A stretch of 26,129 nucleotides of DNA from Patescibacteria group bacterium UBA1875 (GCA_002338125.1 DDHN01000006.1:10467-36595), one strand, 5' to 3'; counted from the stretch's first letter, positions 12,861 through 20,859 are shown. A program made the numbers and translations. The notes: generated from the letters alone by a model not told the origin.

Positions 12861-13796
12861 TCATGGTAGCCTTGTGCCAACAAACTCCGAATAACCTCGG
12901 GCAAAGTCATCTGCTTTAATTTTTTTCTTCCCTTCAATTTTGAAATATTTAGGAGAAATAGCTTTTTTCTTTGTCCCGATGATTACTTTTTCTCTCTCCT
13001 TATACACTTTACCCGGCTCATAATCACCATCAATAATTTCGATATCGTATAAATCTACTTTCTTGCCTTTAAAGTGGAAGTATACGCCCGGCCAAGGCAT
13101 AAAAGCTCTTGCCGCTTGTTCTATGTTTTGCGCACAATATTTTTGAAAAAATATCTCCCCATCTTCTTTTTTTATCATCTTGGTATAAGTTACCTTGGTT
13201 TCATCTTGTTTTAGAGGTTTTAAATTACCAGCGTAAATTTTTGGCAATATCTCAAAAATCATTTTTGCGCCAAGGTGAGCTAGCTTTTCAGAAAGTTCTG
13301 GTGTTGTCTCTCCACCGGTAAGAGTGACTTCTTTTTGTGCCAAGATGTCTCCGGCATCCATCTTTTGAGATATTTTGATAATACTGACCCCAGTTTTCTT
13401 GTAGCCACACATTATACTCATTGGAATTGGGGCCGGGCCACGTAATTCAGGCAATAATGATGGGTGAAAATTAATCATACCATATTTTGGTATCTCTAAT
13501 GCCTCGCTTGGAATTATCATGCCGTAAGCGGCAACAATACAAAGGTCTGGCACTATCTTAACTAAGGTTTCAGTGAGTTCATCCTTTGTGTTTGGCTCAA
13601 AAATTGAAATACCTTTTTTTTCGGCAACAATCTTAACAGCTGTCTTTTCTGGCAATTTTCCTCGACCTTTGGGTTTATCGGGGCGGGTGATAACTTGGGA
13701 TATCTTAATTCCCATTTTAAGCAAATCCAGAAGAACAATTGCTCCAATTTCGGGGGAGCCTAAAAAAACTATTTTTTTAATATCGTTACTCTTCAT
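12861..13796 (-). CDS. fmt: Methionyl-tRNA formyltransferase
   Basis: 311 residues. Conserved features: FLGSPEIGA at the N-terminus, the formyl transfer centre NFHPSLLPELRGPAPI with Asn109 and His111, and KMDAGDI with Asp150 as the probable catalytic acid. The C-terminal domain ends normally. The enzyme puts a formyl group from 10-formyl-tetrahydrofolate on Met-tRNAfMet for initiation. I chose ATG 13796 (MKSNDIKK), one base after the def stop codon (TAATATG), which implies translational coupling; the frame opens 8 codons earlier inside def. The pairing with peptide deformylase is the classical bacterial arrangement. Confidence 0.95.
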   Translation of the reverse strand: MKSNDIKKIVFLGSPEIGAIVLLDLLKMGIKISQVITRPDKPKGRGKLPEKTAVKIVAEKKGISIFEPNTKDELTETLVKIVPDLCIVAAYGMIIPSEALEIPKYGMINFHPSLLPELRGPAPIPMSIMCGYKKTGVSIIKISQKMDAGDILAQKEVTLTGGETTPELSEKLAHLGAKMIFEILPKIYAGNLKPLKQDETKVTYTKMIKKEDGEIFFQKYCAQNIEQAARAFMPWPGVYFHFKGKKVDLYDIEIIDGDYEPGKVYKEREKVIIGTKKKAISPKYFKIEGKKKIKADDFARGYSEFVGTRLP

Positions 13797-13797
13797 A

Positions 13798-14295
13798 TTA
13801 TTGTACAAGCCTACCATCACTATTTAAGGTATAGAGTTCGTTATCGGGAACATGATTTAAGAACAGGTTCCCGTTCATATGGTCTATTTCGTGCTGTAAA
13901 ACTCTTGCTAGAAACCCTTCGGCTTTGATTTCGATCTTTTGCCCATCAAGGTTTAGGCCGCGGACTTTAATTTTTTTTGCTCTTTTCACTTGACCATATT
14001 TTTTAGGAACACTCATGCAACCTTCGGTATCTAGCAATTCTTCTTTTGATCTTTTAATAATCTCTGGGTTTATTATTGTCAAATATTCATCACCATCTTT
14101 AAGAACAGTCATTCTAACGGGAACACCAACTTGAATTGCTGCCAAGGCTACACCCGATTCATGTTCGTTGCCATAACCTCTCATAGTTTCAGCCATATTG
14201 ATTGCTAGCTTTTTTATCGAATCATCTATTCGTTTGATTTTTTTCGACTTCTGAGACAAAAGTGGGTTAGGGAAAGTTAATATTTCTAACTTCAT
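13798..14295 (-). CDS. def: Peptide deformylase
   Basis: 165 residues with the three family motifs: GVALAAIQ (48-55), EGCMS (91-95, metal ligand Cys93) and QHEIDHMNG (HExxDH, His135 and His139 as ligands, Glu136 catalytic). Removes the formyl group from nascent proteins. The first motif has Ala where most enzymes have GxGLAAxQ, a mild variation common in distant lineages. First gene of the def-fmt operon. Minus-strand TAAAAT ends six bases before ATG, and no Shine-Dalgarno is present, so the mRNA is predicted to be leaderless. Confidence 0.96.
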   Translation of the reverse strand: MKLEILTFPNPLLSQKSKKIKRIDDSIKKLAINMAETMRGYGNEHESGVALAAIQVGVPVRMTVLKDGDEYLTIINPEIIKRSKEELLDTEGCMSVPKKYGQVKRAKKIKVRGLNLDGQKIEIKAEGFLARVLQHEIDHMNGNLFLNHVPDNELYTLNSDGRLVQ

Positions 14296-14301
14296 AAGAA
14301 T

Positions 14302-14307
14302 ATTTTA
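14302..14307 (-). promoter_or_regulatory. Leaderless -10 element of def-fmt
   Basis: Minus-strand TAAAAT followed by ATTCTT and ATG 14295. No convincing -35. Supported mainly by the repeated six-base spacing seen at other genes in the window. Confidence 0.5.
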
Positions 14308-14381
14308 GCAAATATATTAGTTTTTATAAATATTCTTAACTTTTTTGGTTGTTTATATGATTAAAAATATTCTCCGTGTTG

Positions 14382-14387
14382 TAAAAT
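14382..14387 (+). promoter_or_regulatory. Leaderless -10 element of the baeRF-like gene
   Basis: TAAAAT followed by ATAAAT and ATG 14394; no Shine-Dalgarno and no strong -35. Divergent from the def promoter, 74 bases apart. Confidence 0.5.
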
Positions 14388-14393
14388 ATAAAT

Positions 14394-14930
14394 ATGAAGA
14401 TTCCAAATGAATATCCAAAATTTATTAATAAATCAGCCTTATTGATTGTCCTCGGTAGAGAAGATGGTACATTATATCTTGCTAGTAACGGTTTTATAGA
14501 TAAAATAACAGAGTTTGGCGTGAGAATACCTAAATACTCTGATCGAGAAGGATTTTTCTTACGTTCTGGCGGAGGACGTTTACTTGGGACCGGTTCTGTT
14601 TATGAACCGAAAATCAAAATGGTTGAACGACGTTTTCTAAATGATTTTTCAGAAAAAATAAAAAAAATTCTTAAAGAAAACAAAGTTACCGAAATTTATC
14701 TTTTTTCGCCGAAATTTATGCATACCTACTTTGAACAAGAAATACCTCCTAAGTATCTAAAAATGGTTCGTTGCAAATTTAATGGTAATTATCGGAAAAA
14801 TCATCCTCTCGAATTACTTGATAAAATAAGGATACAAATTTCTAAATCTCACCCGGGCCCTGTTCCGGTGAACAAGGAAGCTAGGAAAATATTATCTAAA
14901 TTTAAAATTATAAATAAAAGAAAGGGATAG
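14394..14930 (+). CDS. Host-attachment/baeRF-like (eRF1-related) protein
   Basis: 178 residues. The C-terminal half, VTEIYLFSPKFMHTYFEQEI and KYLKMVRCKFNGNYRKNHPLELLDKI, resembles the 'protein required for attachment to host cells' family, whose members carry IVAPPKFLGxLR followed by a KDLTHLSPxEL-like segment and belong to the bacterial/archaeal eRF1-like (baeRF) group. The N-terminal part ALLIVLGREDGTLYLASNG fits the strand that normally starts ILVADxxxARI. The family is predicted to act on ribosomes or be linked to stress; the host-attachment name comes from one plant-associated case and should not be taken literally. It is followed two bases later by rubrerythrin, which suggests a stress role. 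Assignment is by pattern only. Confidence 0.55.
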   Translation: MKIPNEYPKFINKSALLIVLGREDGTLYLASNGFIDKITEFGVRIPKYSDREGFFLRSGGGRLLGTGSVYEPKIKMVERRFLNDFSEKIKKILKENKVTEIYLFSPKFMHTYFEQEIPPKYLKMVRCKFNGNYRKNHPLELLDKIRIQISKSHPGPVPVNKEARKILSKFKIINKRKG

Positions 14931-14932
14931 AA

Positions 14933-15424
14933 ATGTATACTGATGAAAATCTAAAAAAAGCTTTTGCCGGGGAGTCGCAGGCAAACAGAAAGTATTTAGC
15001 CTTCGCGGAAAAAGCAGAAAAAGATGGTTTGCCACAAATAGCCAAATTATTCCGAGCAGCAGCCGAGGGCGAGACTATCCATGCCTTAAATTATCTAAAA
15101 AAATTAAAAAAAGTAGGCTCAACTACGGATAATCTTAAAGCAGCTATTGCCGGTGAGATGGAAGAGTTTTCTGATATGTACCCCTCGATGATTAGTCACG
15201 CCAAAGAAGAGGATAGGCTAGAAGCTGCGACACTATTTGGTTGGGCTTTAGAGGTCGAGAAAAAACATTCTGAATTGTACCAAAAAGCATTGGATGATAT
15301 GGCGGAACTAGCTGAAACAGACTATTATGTTTGCGGCGGCTGTGGCTACTTGGCAACTGACGAAGCTCCAGATAAATGTCCTGTTTGTGGAGCGCCAACA
15401 GAAATGTTTAAAAAGATAGAATAA
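14933..15424 (+). CDS. Rubrerythrin
   Basis: 163 residues: an N-terminal four-helix ferritin-like domain with di-iron ligands in AGESQANRKY (Glu14), EGETIH (Glu47, His50), AGEMEEFSDMY and EVEKKHSELY, and a C-terminal rubredoxin-like knuckle CGGCG (134/137) and CPVCG (149/152). It reduces peroxide in anaerobes or microaerobes, using electrons passed through the rubredoxin iron. Shine-Dalgarno AAAGGGA precedes the start; the gene is two bases after the baeRF-like gene, so they are co-transcribed. Indicates an anaerobic or oxygen-sensitive cell. Confidence 0.95.
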   Translation: MYTDENLKKAFAGESQANRKYLAFAEKAEKDGLPQIAKLFRAAAEGETIHALNYLKKLKKVGSTTDNLKAAIAGEMEEFSDMYPSMISHAKEEDRLEAATLFGWALEVEKKHSELYQKALDDMAELAETDYYVCGGCGYLATDEAPDKCPVCGAPTEMFKKIE

Positions 15425-15427
15425 TAT

Positions 15428-15456
15428 TTGCAAAAAAAGATTATTTATCGTTTAAT
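15428..15456 (+). promoter_or_regulatory. Possible promoter of the 32-residue membrane peptide gene
   Basis: TTGCAA (15428-15433), 17 bases, TTTAAT (15451-15456), leaving a leader of about 32 bases with a Shine-Dalgarno. Confidence 0.45.
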
Positions 15457-15494
15457 ATAAATGTAATTATTAAAATGAAAGGGGGTGATAGAGC

Positions 15495-15593
15495 ATGTTT
15501 CTAGGACTACAATGGTATTGGTGGCTAGCTATCGTTGTCGTTGTCGCTGCCGGTGTCTATTATTATATGACCAAGATGAGAAAGAAAAAATAA
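15495..15593 (+). CDS. 32-residue single-span membrane peptide
   Basis: Starts MFLGLQWYWWLAIVVVV and ends YYYMTKMRKKK with TAA. It has a strong Shine-Dalgarno (GGGGGTGAT, 15481-15489) 5 bases before ATG, one hydrophobic span of about 18 residues flanked by aromatic residues, and a basic C-terminus that predicts a cytoplasmic tail. It is followed by an intrinsic terminator. Not recognised; small membrane peptides of this kind often adjust a larger membrane complex, but no partner is evident here. Confidence 0.7.
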   Translation: MFLGLQWYWWLAIVVVVAAGVYYYMTKMRKKK

Positions 15594-15611
15594 CTTTAAG
15601 TTATTATTAAT

Positions 15612-15641
15612 AGAGAGGCCGATTTTTAGGTCTCTCTTTTT
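15612..15641 (+). terminator. Intrinsic terminator after the small membrane peptide
   Basis: Stem AGAGAGGCC/GGTCTCTCT (15612-15620/15629-15637, one G.U) with 8-base loop, followed by a T-run (four T after the stem, continuing its own T). Directly abuts the next promoter. Confidence 0.85.
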
Positions 15642-15642
15642 A

Positions 15643-15651
15643 TGTTAGAAT
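15643..15651 (+). promoter_or_regulatory. Leaderless extended -10 promoter of the DUF2207 gene
   Basis: TGTTAGAAT forms an extended -10 (TG-N-TAGAAT); six bases (ATATTT) follow, then ATG 15658. No Shine-Dalgarno. Confidence 0.6.
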
Positions 15652-15657
15652 ATATTT

Positions 15658-17385
15658 ATGAAAAAAATGCTTCTTTCCTTGTTTCTTGTAATATTCTTTG
15701 GATTCCCTGGTATAGTCTCGGCGGAAAGCGTTGTTGATTTTCAAGGTGATTATCAGCTTGAAAGTAGTGGAGAAATAGAAGTAACAGAAACTATAAAGTA
15801 TGATTTTTTTGACACCTATCGTCATGGTATTTATCGCTATATTCCTTACCGATATGATTATGAGAATGGTGGAAGGTCATATATTAATATCTCGAAATTA
15901 ACAGTAGAAGACCAAAATGGTCAAAAGGTCCAATTCAAAAAGTCTATTGAAAATGGGAATATTGTCTTAATGATAGGGGATCCCCAAAAAAAGATAACCG
16001 GTACAATGACTTATATTATCTCATATCGGGTAAAAGGAGGAATCAGATATCTAAAAACAGGTGATGAATTCTTTTGGAACGTGAATGGGAATGGCTGGAA
16101 TGTTCCAGTTGAATCAATATCAGCCCGGGTTACTTTACCGGAAGGAATTAAAGAAGGCGATGTTCGATTAGCATGTTGGTCGGGGGAATATGGGAGCAGC
16201 ACTGAGTGTGACACCAAGAATCAAGAAGGAAGGATAATAAAGTTTTCTGATAATAATTTAGCAATCGGTCATGGTTTATCATTTACAGTTGGTGTACCAG
16301 CTGGTACTTTTGAAATAAGTAAGGCCGGATTTCTTGGTTCCGGAATTTCCGACAAGATAATAATCTTTTTAGTAGCTATTTCGATTTCGGTTGTGGTCTT
16401 GGTGTTTGTTTTAATGCTTCGACATTGGTGGAAAAAAGGACGAGACCCCAAGGGCAGGGGCACATTAATAGCAGAATATAGTCCGCCAGAAAACCTGACA
16501 CCGATTGAAGCCGGAACAATACTTGATGGAAAAGTAGATAGTCGTGATATCTCGGCGGAAATAATCTATTTAGCTGTAAACGGCTATTTAAAGATAAAAA
16601 AAGAACGCAACAAATTGTTTTCAGGCAACAAAAATTATACTTTTATTAGGCTAAAAGAAGCAGGCAAGAAATTAAAATCATTTGATGCAATACTTTTGGA
16701 TGGGATATTTGAGTCAGCAGATGAAGTCAGGATGTCTGAATTAAAAAAGAGCTTTTACAGCAGTACTCAAAAGATGAAAACAAAGGTTTACGACAGTCTA
16801 GTAGAGGGTGGCTACTTTAAAGAAAGAGTGACGACAACTGTTGGGAAATATTTAGCATTGGCAGCAGCAATTTTTGTTATTGGTGTTGGTGTATCGCTTG
16901 CTGTTGGCCAAATTAACAATATTTTGGGGATAATTTTTATGCCGGCTTTTGTTTTTTCAGCTATAATTATAGCTGGCTTTGGTCTCTTGATGCCAGCTCG
17001 GACAGCGAAAGGGGTAACAATAAAAGAAAAAGTTTTAGGGCTTAAAGAGTACATGAAGGTAGCTGAAAGTGATAGGTTGAAATTCCATAATTCTCCCAAG
17101 AAAACACCCGAAAAATTTGAAGAGCTTCTTCCATATGCCATTGTCTTGGGTGTAGAAAAAGAATGGGCCAAACAATTTGAGGATATCTACAAAGGTCAGC
17201 CTAGTTGGTATGAAGATTCAAATTCAAGGCACTTTACGCCAATTTTGTTTGTAAGTAGCATCAATAATTTTTCAAGTGCAGTAACGACCAATATGACAAC
17301 TCCTTCATCGGCTTCTGGTTCTGGCTTTTCAGGTGGAGGATTTTCTGGTGGTGGTTTTGGCGGTGGCGGTGGCGGAAGTTGGTAG
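15658..17385 (+). CDS. DUF2207 membrane protein with Gly-rich C-terminus, 575 aa
   Basis: Signal peptide (MKKMLLSLFLVIFFGFPGIVSA), then the extracytoplasmic DUF2207 domain: VTETIKYDF, HGIYRYIPYRYDY, and TYIISYRVKGGIRYLKTGDEFFWN are typical. One transmembrane segment at about 224-246, followed by WWKKGRDPKGRGT and a cytoplasmic part with YSPPENLTPIEAGTILDG, another family signature. Two further membrane spans lie at about 398-443. The C-terminus ends in GFSGGGFSGGGFGGGGGGSW, the usual terminal signature of this family. Function is unknown; the family is widespread in bacteria and common in Patescibacteria. Transcription likely begins at its own leaderless promoter. Confidence 0.9.
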   Translation: MKKMLLSLFLVIFFGFPGIVSAESVVDFQGDYQLESSGEIEVTETIKYDFFDTYRHGIYRYIPYRYDYENGGRSYINISKLTVEDQNGQKVQFKKSIENGNIVLMIGDPQKKITGTMTYIISYRVKGGIRYLKTGDEFFWNVNGNGWNVPVESISARVTLPEGIKEGDVRLACWSGEYGSSTECDTKNQEGRIIKFSDNNLAIGHGLSFTVGVPAGTFEISKAGFLGSGISDKIIIFLVAISISVVVLVFVLMLRHWWKKGRDPKGRGTLIAEYSPPENLTPIEAGTILDGKVDSRDISAEIIYLAVNGYLKIKKERNKLFSGNKNYTFIRLKEAGKKLKSFDAILLDGIFESADEVRMSELKKSFYSSTQKMKTKVYDSLVEGGYFKERVTTTVGKYLALAAAIFVIGVGVSLAVGQINNILGIIFMPAFVFSAIIIAGFGLLMPARTAKGVTIKEKVLGLKEYMKVAESDRLKFHNSPKKTPEKFEELLPYAIVLGVEKEWAKQFEDIYKGQPSWYEDSNSRHFTPILFVSSINNFSSAVTTNMTTPSSASGSGFSGGGFSGGGFGGGGGGSW

Positions 17386-17392
17386 TAAGCCC

Positions 17393-17421
17393 TTTATTGT
17401 GTAGTAAACTTTTAATATAAT
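17393..17421 (+). promoter_or_regulatory. Promoter of the DUF389-GGDEF operon
   Basis: TTTATT (17393-17398), 17 bases, TATAAT (17416-17421), then AGGGGGAGT and ATG 17431. The expected start near 17428 would leave the GGGGGAG mostly outside the mRNA, so it is either a very short leader or a leader made by read-through from the upstream gene. Confidence 0.5.
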
Positions 17422-17430
17422 AGGGGGAGT

Positions 17431-18141
17431 ATGGCAGACGAGCAACTATTGAAGGTAACAAAAAGAGAACAGGAAAAAGTAGTCGCAGGATTGATAGAAA
17501 AGTCTCGGCCTACTTCTCCGTATAATTTGTTATTGATATTCTCGGCGATAATTGTTGCTTGCGGCATTTTAATGGATAATACCCCAGTTATAATCGGAGG
17601 AATGTTAGTCACCCCAATGCTTACTCCGATATTAGCGATTGTTCTTGGCATCTCAACTGGCGAGATCGGTCTGGTTAATCGTTCTCTTTGGATTACTTTA
17701 CGTTCAATCCTAATGGTTGTTATTATTGCTTTAATTTTTGGTTTTTTGTTTTCTGATGGTCTTGCCGGCAATCGCTTTATAGAAAGCATTCAACCAAATA
17801 TTCTTTACGTAATTGTCTCTTTGATATCTGGTGCCGCAGCTACTTTTGCTTGGACAAACGAAGACATAAATGATGCGCTACCGGGCGTTGCTGTTGCCAT
17901 CTCTATCGTTCCACCTCTTGCTGTTCTTGGTATCGGTATTGGTCATTTTTCTGCTAATTTGATACGAGACTCTTTGGTTATCTTCTCACTTAACTTTTTA
18001 GGAATTATGATGGGCTCTCTTTTGGTTTTTTCTCTTCTTCAATTTTACAAAGCTAAAAAAGTTGCTCACAAACAAATAATAGTTGAAGAACACGAGAAAG
18101 AAAGTGTTAAAAAAGAAAATGAAAGAGAAGCTAAAAAATAG
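17431..18141 (+). CDS. DUF389 (TIGR00341-like) membrane protein
   Basis: 236 residues with about five to six hydrophobic spans. The motif PVIIGGMLVTPMLTPILAIVLGI (51-73) is the DUF389 hallmark, and GVAVAISIVPPLAVLGIGI near 151-169 is the second conserved block. The N-terminal ferredoxin-like region of longer members is missing, so this is a short form. Function unknown. The C-terminal tail is highly charged (HEKESVKKENEREAKK) and its coding sequence overlaps the GGDEF gene by 23 bp. Confidence 0.85.
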   Translation: MADEQLLKVTKREQEKVVAGLIEKSRPTSPYNLLLIFSAIIVACGILMDNTPVIIGGMLVTPMLTPILAIVLGISTGEIGLVNRSLWITLRSILMVVIIALIFGFLFSDGLAGNRFIESIQPNILYVIVSLISGAAATFAWTNEDINDALPGVAVAISIVPPLAVLGIGIGHFSANLIRDSLVIFSLNFLGIMMGSLLVFSLLQFYKAKKVAHKQIIVEEHEKESVKKENEREAKK

Positions 18142-18766
18142 AATTAGGGTTGAATCGGATATCAAGAAAGAGCTTGAAGAAATTGAAAAAATTCTAAAAA
18201 GTGATGAGCCTCAGGATGTTAAATTTCGTTCTGTAAGAGCTATCTTTAACGAATTATCGGAAGAAATTTTTGAGGCAAAGGTAAATGCTATGTTTGAATC
18301 ACGGACTGGGTTGCTTTCTTCCTCCTTTGGGGAAGAGGCTTTAGCAAAAGAGGTTGAGCAAGCAAAAAGAACGGGTAATAAATTTTGTGTCACGTTAATG
18401 GATATCGACTTTCTAAAATATATTAATGATAACTATGGACATGTTGTTGGAACGAAAGTAATCGTAGAAGTAGCCAGAGCAATAAAAGAGAAGGTAAGGA
18501 AATATGACATTGTTTGCCGTTATGGTGGAGATGAATTTTTGATTGTTTTTCCTAATACTGATATTACCAAGGCAAAGAAAATAGTTGGTAGGATTAAAAG
18601 TGAGATTGAGCAAAAAGTTTTCGAAAAGAAAGTCAAAGTTACTTTAAGCATTGGTGTTGTAGAATGTTGCAGTGATAAGCGAGTTACGGTTGAGAAAATA
18701 CTTAAAAAGGCTGATAAAAATCTATATGAAGCTAAAAAAATTAGGACTAACGTAAATTTAAAGTGA
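18119..18766 (+). CDS. Diguanylate cyclase (GGDEF domain), 215 aa
   Basis: Residues 1-80 are charged and helical, probably a coiled-coil dimerisation segment. Residues 85-215 form a complete GGDEF domain: MDIDFLKYINDNYGHVVG (Mg2+-binding Asp95), RYGGDEFLIVFP (active site 136-140) and an intact RxxD product-inhibition site RKYD at 127-130, five residues before GGDEF. SIGVVE near the end is typical. It should make c-di-GMP from two GTP. No membrane or PAS sensor domain is fused. ATG 18119 is preferred over the longer frame at 18083, which overlaps DUF389 more; neither has a Shine-Dalgarno, so translation is probably coupled. Overlaps the convergent priA gene by 9 bp. Stop is TGA. Confidence 0.9.
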   Translation: MKEKLKNRIRVESDIKKELEEIEKILKSDEPQDVKFRSVRAIFNELSEEIFEAKVNAMFESRTGLLSSSFGEEALAKEVEQAKRTGNKFCVTLMDIDFLKYINDNYGHVVGTKVIVEVARAIKEKVRKYDIVCRYGGDEFLIVFPNTDITKAKKIVGRIKSEIEQKVFEKKVKVTLSIGVVECCSDKRVTVEKILKKADKNLYEAKKIRTNVNLK

Positions 18767-20719
18767 GCTTTCAGGGTCTACATCAACTATCCACCCCGGC
18801 TTCATAATCTCTCTAAGAGTTTCTACTATTTTAAAAATATCAACTTCTCTTTGACTTTTAACTTTAACCAATATTTGCCAGTTAAAATAGCCTTGTTTTT
18901 TGAATATAAAGCTGGGGTTAGGCCCTAGAATTTCTGATTTTTTACCTATTTTTTCAAGTAGCAGAGCTGACATTTCTTTGGCTTCTCGTTCAGCTCTAAG
19001 TTCATCTTTCGATTTATAACCCAGCTTTATCAGGCTTGTAAAAGGAGGGTACTGATATTTTTTTCTAAATTCAATTTCTTTTTTATAAAATTCTATATAA
19101 TCATGTTTTTTAGCGTAATCGATAGCATAATTTTTTGGAGAATAAGTTTGAATTATGGCATGCCCTGGATTGTATCCTCGGCCAGTCCTACCAGCTACCT
19201 GGGTAAGCAAACCAAATGTTCTTTCAGCGCTTTTGTAATCGGGAAGATTCAAGGTTGTATCAGCAGCAATAACTCCTACCAAATCAATATCAGGGAGATC
19301 CCAACCTTTTGCAATTATTTGAGTTCCGATCAGGATATCAAAATTTTTGTTTTTAAATTCTTCGTAAATCACCTGATGAGAACCTCTTTTTTGTGTAGTG
19401 TCTCTGTCCATTCGGGCGACCTTAGCCTTTGGAAAAGATTTTTTTATCTCGATTTCAACCCTTTGAGTTCCTAGACCAAAGTACTTGATAGCGTATGAAT
19501 TACAGCTAGGACAATTCGATGGTATTTGCTTTCTATAATCACAATGATGACATTTCAAAATTTGGTTTTCATTGGGGTGATAGACTAGGGGAAGGTCACA
19601 ATTGGGACATTTTTCGATATAGCCGCAATCTCTACAAACGACAAAACTTGATGCTCCTCTTCTATTCAAAAACAATAATACTTGTCTTTTTCTATCCAGG
19701 GTTTCTCGAATGTTTTCGAGTAATAGGTCGGAAAAAATACTTTTGTTCTTTTTTTTAAATTCTTCACGCATATCAACGATTGTGACTGGTGGTAGACTGT
19801 TTTGAATAACTCTTTTATCAAGCGAATAATATTTGTATTCATTATTCATAGACTTGTTATATGACTCTATTTTCGGTGTGGCTGAACCAAGGATAACTTT
19901 GGTTCCTAGCATTTCAGCTAACCATGAGGCTACTTTGATTGCCTGATATCTAGGAGATTGGTCTTGCTTGTAGCTTGATTCATGTTCTTCGTCAATAATA
20001 ATGTATGCTAGATTTTTTATAGGTAGAAAAAGGGCACTTCTAGCTCCTAGCACCACTTGTTTGTTACCTGATTTAATCTCTTGCCAAGTATGGTATTTTT
20101 CTGTTTCTTTTAAATCGCTATGCCAAACAGCTACATTGCCAGGAAATCTTTTTTCAAATCTTGATAATGTTTGAGGAGTAAGAGATATCTCGGGAACTAG
20201 TATTATGGCTCCTTGATTGTTTCTAAGGGCATCTGCCACTAATTGAAGATATATTTCTGTTTTGCCAGACCCGGTTACGCCGTGAACTAAATGTTTAGTT
20301 TTAGGGTTTGATTTAACTATTTTTTTTATAATGTCTTTTTGAGCCGGGGTCGCTGTGGGAGGGTTTTCTTTTTTTCCGGGATTATTTTCATTCGTTATTG
20401 TTCTTCTTTTCTTCCCAAATTCAAAAGGCAAAAAGGTTCTTAATGTTTCCCCTAATGTAGCAAAATAGTATTCAGCAATCTTTTTAGCTAATATCACCTG
20501 CCAATCTGTCAATACGGGTTCTGGTTCTAATATTTTTAATATTTCTTTAGTCGGGTAGTTAGGTTTAGAAACTTTTTCAAATACAATCCCTTTAAGATTC
20601 CTATTTCTTAAAGGGATTTGGACAATACAGCCAATTTGAATATCAGCAGATGAACTGTACGTGAATGTTCGGGATTCTGGTCCAGTTTTTTTAAGTGGCA
20701 AGACTTCGTAGTAGTTCAT
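18758..20719 (-). CDS. priA: Primosomal protein N' (replication restart helicase PriA)
   Basis: 653 residues, a little shorter than the about 730 of E. coli. N-terminal DNA-binding region (1-105), Walker A GVTGSGKT (147-154), DEEH (243-246), aromatic-rich loop SYKQDQSPRY, GSATP (279-282), and eight zinc-binding cysteines (362, 365, 371, 374, 390, 393, 403, 406) including CRDCGYIEKCPNC. Later motifs GTQIIAKGWDLPDIDLVGV and QVAGRTGRG complete the helicase core. It reloads replisomes at collapsed forks. Minus-strand TATAAT lies exactly six bases before ATG 20719, predicting a leaderless mRNA. Confidence 0.97.
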   Translation of the reverse strand: MNYYEVLPLKKTGPESRTFTYSSSADIQIGCIVQIPLRNRNLKGIVFEKVSKPNYPTKEILKILEPEPVLTDWQVILAKKIAEYYFATLGETLRTFLPFEFGKKRRTITNENNPGKKENPPTATPAQKDIIKKIVKSNPKTKHLVHGVTGSGKTEIYLQLVADALRNNQGAIILVPEISLTPQTLSRFEKRFPGNVAVWHSDLKETEKYHTWQEIKSGNKQVVLGARSALFLPIKNLAYIIIDEEHESSYKQDQSPRYQAIKVASWLAEMLGTKVILGSATPKIESYNKSMNNEYKYYSLDKRVIQNSLPPVTIVDMREEFKKKNKSIFSDLLLENIRETLDRKRQVLLFLNRRGASSFVVCRDCGYIEKCPNCDLPLVYHPNENQILKCHHCDYRKQIPSNCPSCNSYAIKYFGLGTQRVEIEIKKSFPKAKVARMDRDTTQKRGSHQVIYEEFKNKNFDILIGTQIIAKGWDLPDIDLVGVIAADTTLNLPDYKSAERTFGLLTQVAGRTGRGYNPGHAIIQTYSPKNYAIDYAKKHDYIEFYKKEIEFRKKYQYPPFTSLIKLGYKSKDELRAEREAKEMSALLLEKIGKKSEILGPNPSFIFKKQGYFNWQILVKVKSQREVDIFKIVETLREIMKPGWIVDVDPESSL

Positions 20720-20725
20720 GTATTT

Positions 20726-20731
20726 ATTATA
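20726..20731 (-). promoter_or_regulatory. Leaderless -10 element of priA
   Basis: Minus-strand TATAAT followed by AAATAC and ATG 20719. The -35 region (TTTCCT, 18 bases upstream) is weak. No Shine-Dalgarno. Confidence 0.65.
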
Positions 20732-20771
20732 TTGTAAGAAGCAAAAAGAAGGAAATTGAAAGTATATATGC

Positions 20772-20800
20772 TTGAAAATTAACTGCGATAAAGATATAAT
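20772..20800 (+). promoter_or_regulatory. Promoter of the giant surface protein gene
   Basis: TTGAAA (20772-20777), 17 bases, TATAAT (20795-20800). The start near 20807 gives a leader of about 53 bases, long for this window. Confidence 0.75.
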
Positions 20801-20859
20801 TTAGAGCATCTTAAGGGGGCTATATCATCAAAAAAGAAAAAGGTGAAATAAAGAGTTCT

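Noticed and set aside
17326..17382. Gly-rich repeat as a simple-sequence artefact
   Set aside because: The GGGF...GGGGGGSW ending is the normal C-terminal signature of DUF2207 proteins.
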